A stretch of DNA of 64,000 bases from Magnolia sinica (taxonomy: Eukaryota > Streptophyta > Magnoliopsida > Magnoliales > Magnoliaceae). Under the pieces are notes generated by a model. That model had not been told where the DNA came from and searched no databases. It saw only the letters and a list, made by a program, of their open reading frames with translations. Each line of letters begins with the position of its first letter. Positions within the stretch are counted from its first letter, which is position 1. A program made the position numbers and the translations under genes. Below are positions 61,373 through 64,000 of this stretch, piece after piece. The DNA is taken from contig NC_080584.1 of assembly GCF_029962835.1 (NCBI RefSeq), forward strand, positions 79,388,862 through 79,452,861. Direction: 5' to 3'.

Positions 61373-64000
61373 CAACCCCCAACCAGCATTTTGCTAGTCC
61401 CGAGCAAAGTATGCGAAAAATAAGTTGAGAAATACAGGACAATTTTTATGAACTCAAGCGAAAAACACAGTCTAGATTCGAAAATTCTAAGATGCATGAA
61501 TGTTGGATATTACTTCCTCCTGGAATCAAGTGCACAAAAAAATTTCATAATCAACTTTAAAGTATTTATGCATTAATTAGAACAATTCTAAACAATGAGT
61601 ATCATGAGTGTATAATAAAATCTCGGCTTATCATCATTAAGAAATCCAATGGATAATTTTTATGATAACATTGATAATCAAAACAGTATTTAGGACACTC
61701 AAAACTTAAATCAGAATTTGCCTTTCAATTCCTTTTTTTTTTTTTTTTCTTTTATCGAGGGAGAGGAGAATTGAATTCACACCTATAGGGAGCAAACCTA
61801 TGGTGAAAATTATTCGCCTAACCTTTTCCAAAGGTATCTCTCTCTCTCTCTTTTATTTTTATTTTTATTTTTATTTTTATTTTTTATGACGGGCAAATTT
61901 TCCAAGCTGGTTCCTTACATGCCTAGTGATTACCAAGTTAACCCTTTAATATCAAACTGAAATCTTAATGTGAAAGCGAGATGCGACATATGAACTCATA
62001 ACTCAATCAATGTTTAAAACTTCCAATTATAGATTAATACTTCAAACTTAACTGTGAAATCTAATATAATAAATAACTGAATCTAAGAGTCATAAATTAC
62101 CAACTTCACTTATCTTGTAATTTTAAATCCAAGATGGTTATCAAAATCACTTCAAATTCAACAAAATGTCAGAAAATTTTTAAAATTTTCACAACTTTTG
62201 TACAAGACCAAGAAACATGCTGATTAAGTGACCTAATCTCCCGCCCCCAACCTAAAATCTACATTGTCCTCAATGTAAAAGAAATAAGTATGCGATGCAC
62301 ATGGGACAAAAAGTAAATGAGAAGTGATGGAAAGATAATACCTGGATGAAAGAATCAAGAGGCTTTTCAAAGATTTCTACGTAAGAGCGGTCAGCACAAG
62401 AGAGAAACCAACAGAAGTAAAATAAAATAACAAAAATACAACCCTACCTATACCACTTTCGTAGGTGCTCTCGATTGCATTTAGCGTATGCAACAAACCT
62501 TTAAACCCCTAGGTTTCCCCTAGTGGACGAGTTGTAGTCTCGTGAGGGTTTGCAGTAATGTTACCCACAAACATTGAATTGACTATACCTCCATCAGACT
62601 AGGAGATTAATCCTGGTAAACAGGATCTATCAGAGGCATGGACATGTCCTCTGAATCAAATTTCTCGACAAATGGTTTCAATCGATGTCCATTGACTTTA
62701 AACTCCTTGCCATTGTCGGGATCTCTTATCTCAACGGCCCCATGCGGAAAAACAGTGACAACAATATAAGGACCGGTCAAACGAGATCGAAGCTTACCCG
62801 GAAAGAGATGTAATCGAGAATTGTACAAAAGGACCTTCTGACCAGGCGTGAATGATTTTCGCAAAATGTGTTGGTCATGAAATGCTTTCATCTTGTCCTT
62901 GTAAATTCTCGAATTATCGTACGCATCATTTCGGATTTCTTTAAGTTCATTCAATTGAAGTTTGTGTAGCGAGCCAGCGTTGTCCAGATTGAAATTAAAA
63001 TTTTTGATCTCCCAGTACGCTTTATGTTCCAGTTCCACAGGCAAGTGACAAGCCTTCCCATAGACAAGTCTAAAGGGAGACATTCCAATAGGAGTTTTAA
63101 ATGCAGTACGGTATGCCCATAAGGCATCGGTCAATCGGATTGACCAATCCTTACGATCTGGGTTAACCGTTTTCTCCAAAATGTGTTTAATTTCTCTATT
63201 AGAAATCTCAGCTTGCCCACTTGTTTGTGGATGGTACGGGGTGCTCACCTTATGAGAAATACCATATTTCTTCATTAAGCTCTCAAATGGTTTATTACAG
63301 AAGTGTGAGCCCCCATCACTAATGATGGCTCGAGGCGTTCCGAATCGAGAAAGGATGTTTTCTTTTAGGAATTTAATGACCGTGCGATGGTCATTCTTTC
63401 GACACGGAATCGCTTCGACCCATTTAGTGACATAATCCACGGCGAGCAAAATATACAGATTCCCAAACGATTGGGGGAATGGTCCCATGAAATCGATGCC
63501 CCAGCAATCAAATGCTTCAATGATAAGAATGGGATTCAAAGGCATCATATTTCGACGGGACAATGCACCCAATTTCTGGCAACGCTCATAAGCTTTGCAA
63601 AACTCATGAGTGTCCCTAAACATAGTGGGCCAGTAAAAGCCACACTGCAGAATCTTGGCCGTGGTCTTTTTAGCAGAAAAGTGACCACCACAGGCCTCTG
63701 AGTGACAGAAGGAGATGACGCTCTGATGCTCTCGTCTAGTACACATCTCCTTAGAATTTAGTCTGGGCAATATTTAAATAAATAAGGATCATCAGGAAAA
63801 GTTGCGCACCTCGGTGAAAAATTTCTTCTTATCTTACGCAGAGTCCACCGTGTCGGTATGGCACTGTAGCAAGATAGTTAGCAATATCAGCGAACCAAGG
63901 TGAATGGGAGACTCTGAACAGTTGTTCATCAGGGAACATATCATTGATATGGGTCGCCTCAAGGGAATCAGAGGTATTAAGGCGAGAAAGGTGATCGGCC
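61373..64000 (-). mobile_element. Internal part of Athila copy B (integrase end), cut by the window edge
   Basis: Counterpart of 15,630-18,250: the non-coding 1.2 kb, then the integrase C-terminal region, catalytic core and HHCC finger on the minus strand (about 62,607-63,770), then the region leading towards RNase H. A few breaks are visible in this part, so this copy is more worn than copy A. The 5' LTR lies outside the window. Confidence 0.88.

Larger units (their letters stand above)
48366..64000. repeat. Copy B of the long direct duplication (runs off the right edge)
   Basis: Collinear and co-oriented with about 2,596-18,250. Anchor pairs: NLR start 4,880/50,671; palindrome 9,089/54,835; copia LTR 11,422/57,178; Athila LTR 13,436/59,181. 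Offsets stay between about 45.73 and 45.83 kb, differing by small indels. The right limit is outside the window. Confidence 0.95.

Overview
The window looks like nuclear DNA of a flowering plant, most likely a magnoliid (Magnolia, Liriodendron or laurel kin). The evidence is an NB-ARC/LRR immune-receptor locus, Athila-type and copia-type LTR retrotransposons, and a dense background of short inverted repeats built on words like GTGGGGCCCACC, GATGTATGTG and GTCCATCC, which I know as very abundant in magnoliid genomes. The organism call is inference. I see no organelle, bacterial or rRNA/tRNA gene content and no CRISPR array.

Main structure: about 2.6-18.2 kb is repeated in the same orientation at about 48.4-64.0 kb, an offset of roughly 45.75 kb. 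The second copy runs off the right edge. Each copy holds, in order, a field of foldback repeats, one NLR-like gene (plus strand), more foldback repeats, the 3' end of a copia element, and an Athila element with the same AAGTT target-site repeat. Copy A of the Athila element is complete (13,436-25,059). It inserted before the duplication. Divergence between the copies is uneven: about 5-7% in the left part including most of the NLR, near 1-2% in the right part.

The only host genes I can support are the two NLR-like copies (4,880-7,837 and 50,671-53,581). They lack a coiled-coil, TIR or RPW8 N-terminus, have a degenerate P-loop and kinase-2, have lost much of the middle of NB-ARC, and keep a long LRR array. 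Each is interrupted by a different nonsense codon, and each also has a 2-base frame difference at a different place. Both are probably pseudogenes now, yet amino-acid differences between them cluster at the exposed xxLxLxx positions of the LRRs, which suggests diversifying selection in the past.

Layout: 1-2,526 edge of another Athila-like element; 2.5-4.7 kb dispersed and foldback repeats; 4.9-7.8 kb NLR copy A; 7.8-11.4 kb gene-free with two large foldbacks; 11.4-12.9 kb copia 3' end; 13.4-25.1 kb Athila; 25.1-48.4 kb a gene-free interval between the copies, with old retroelement pieces, MITEs, microsatellites and repeated promoter/first-exon-like modules; 48.4-64.0 kb copy B.
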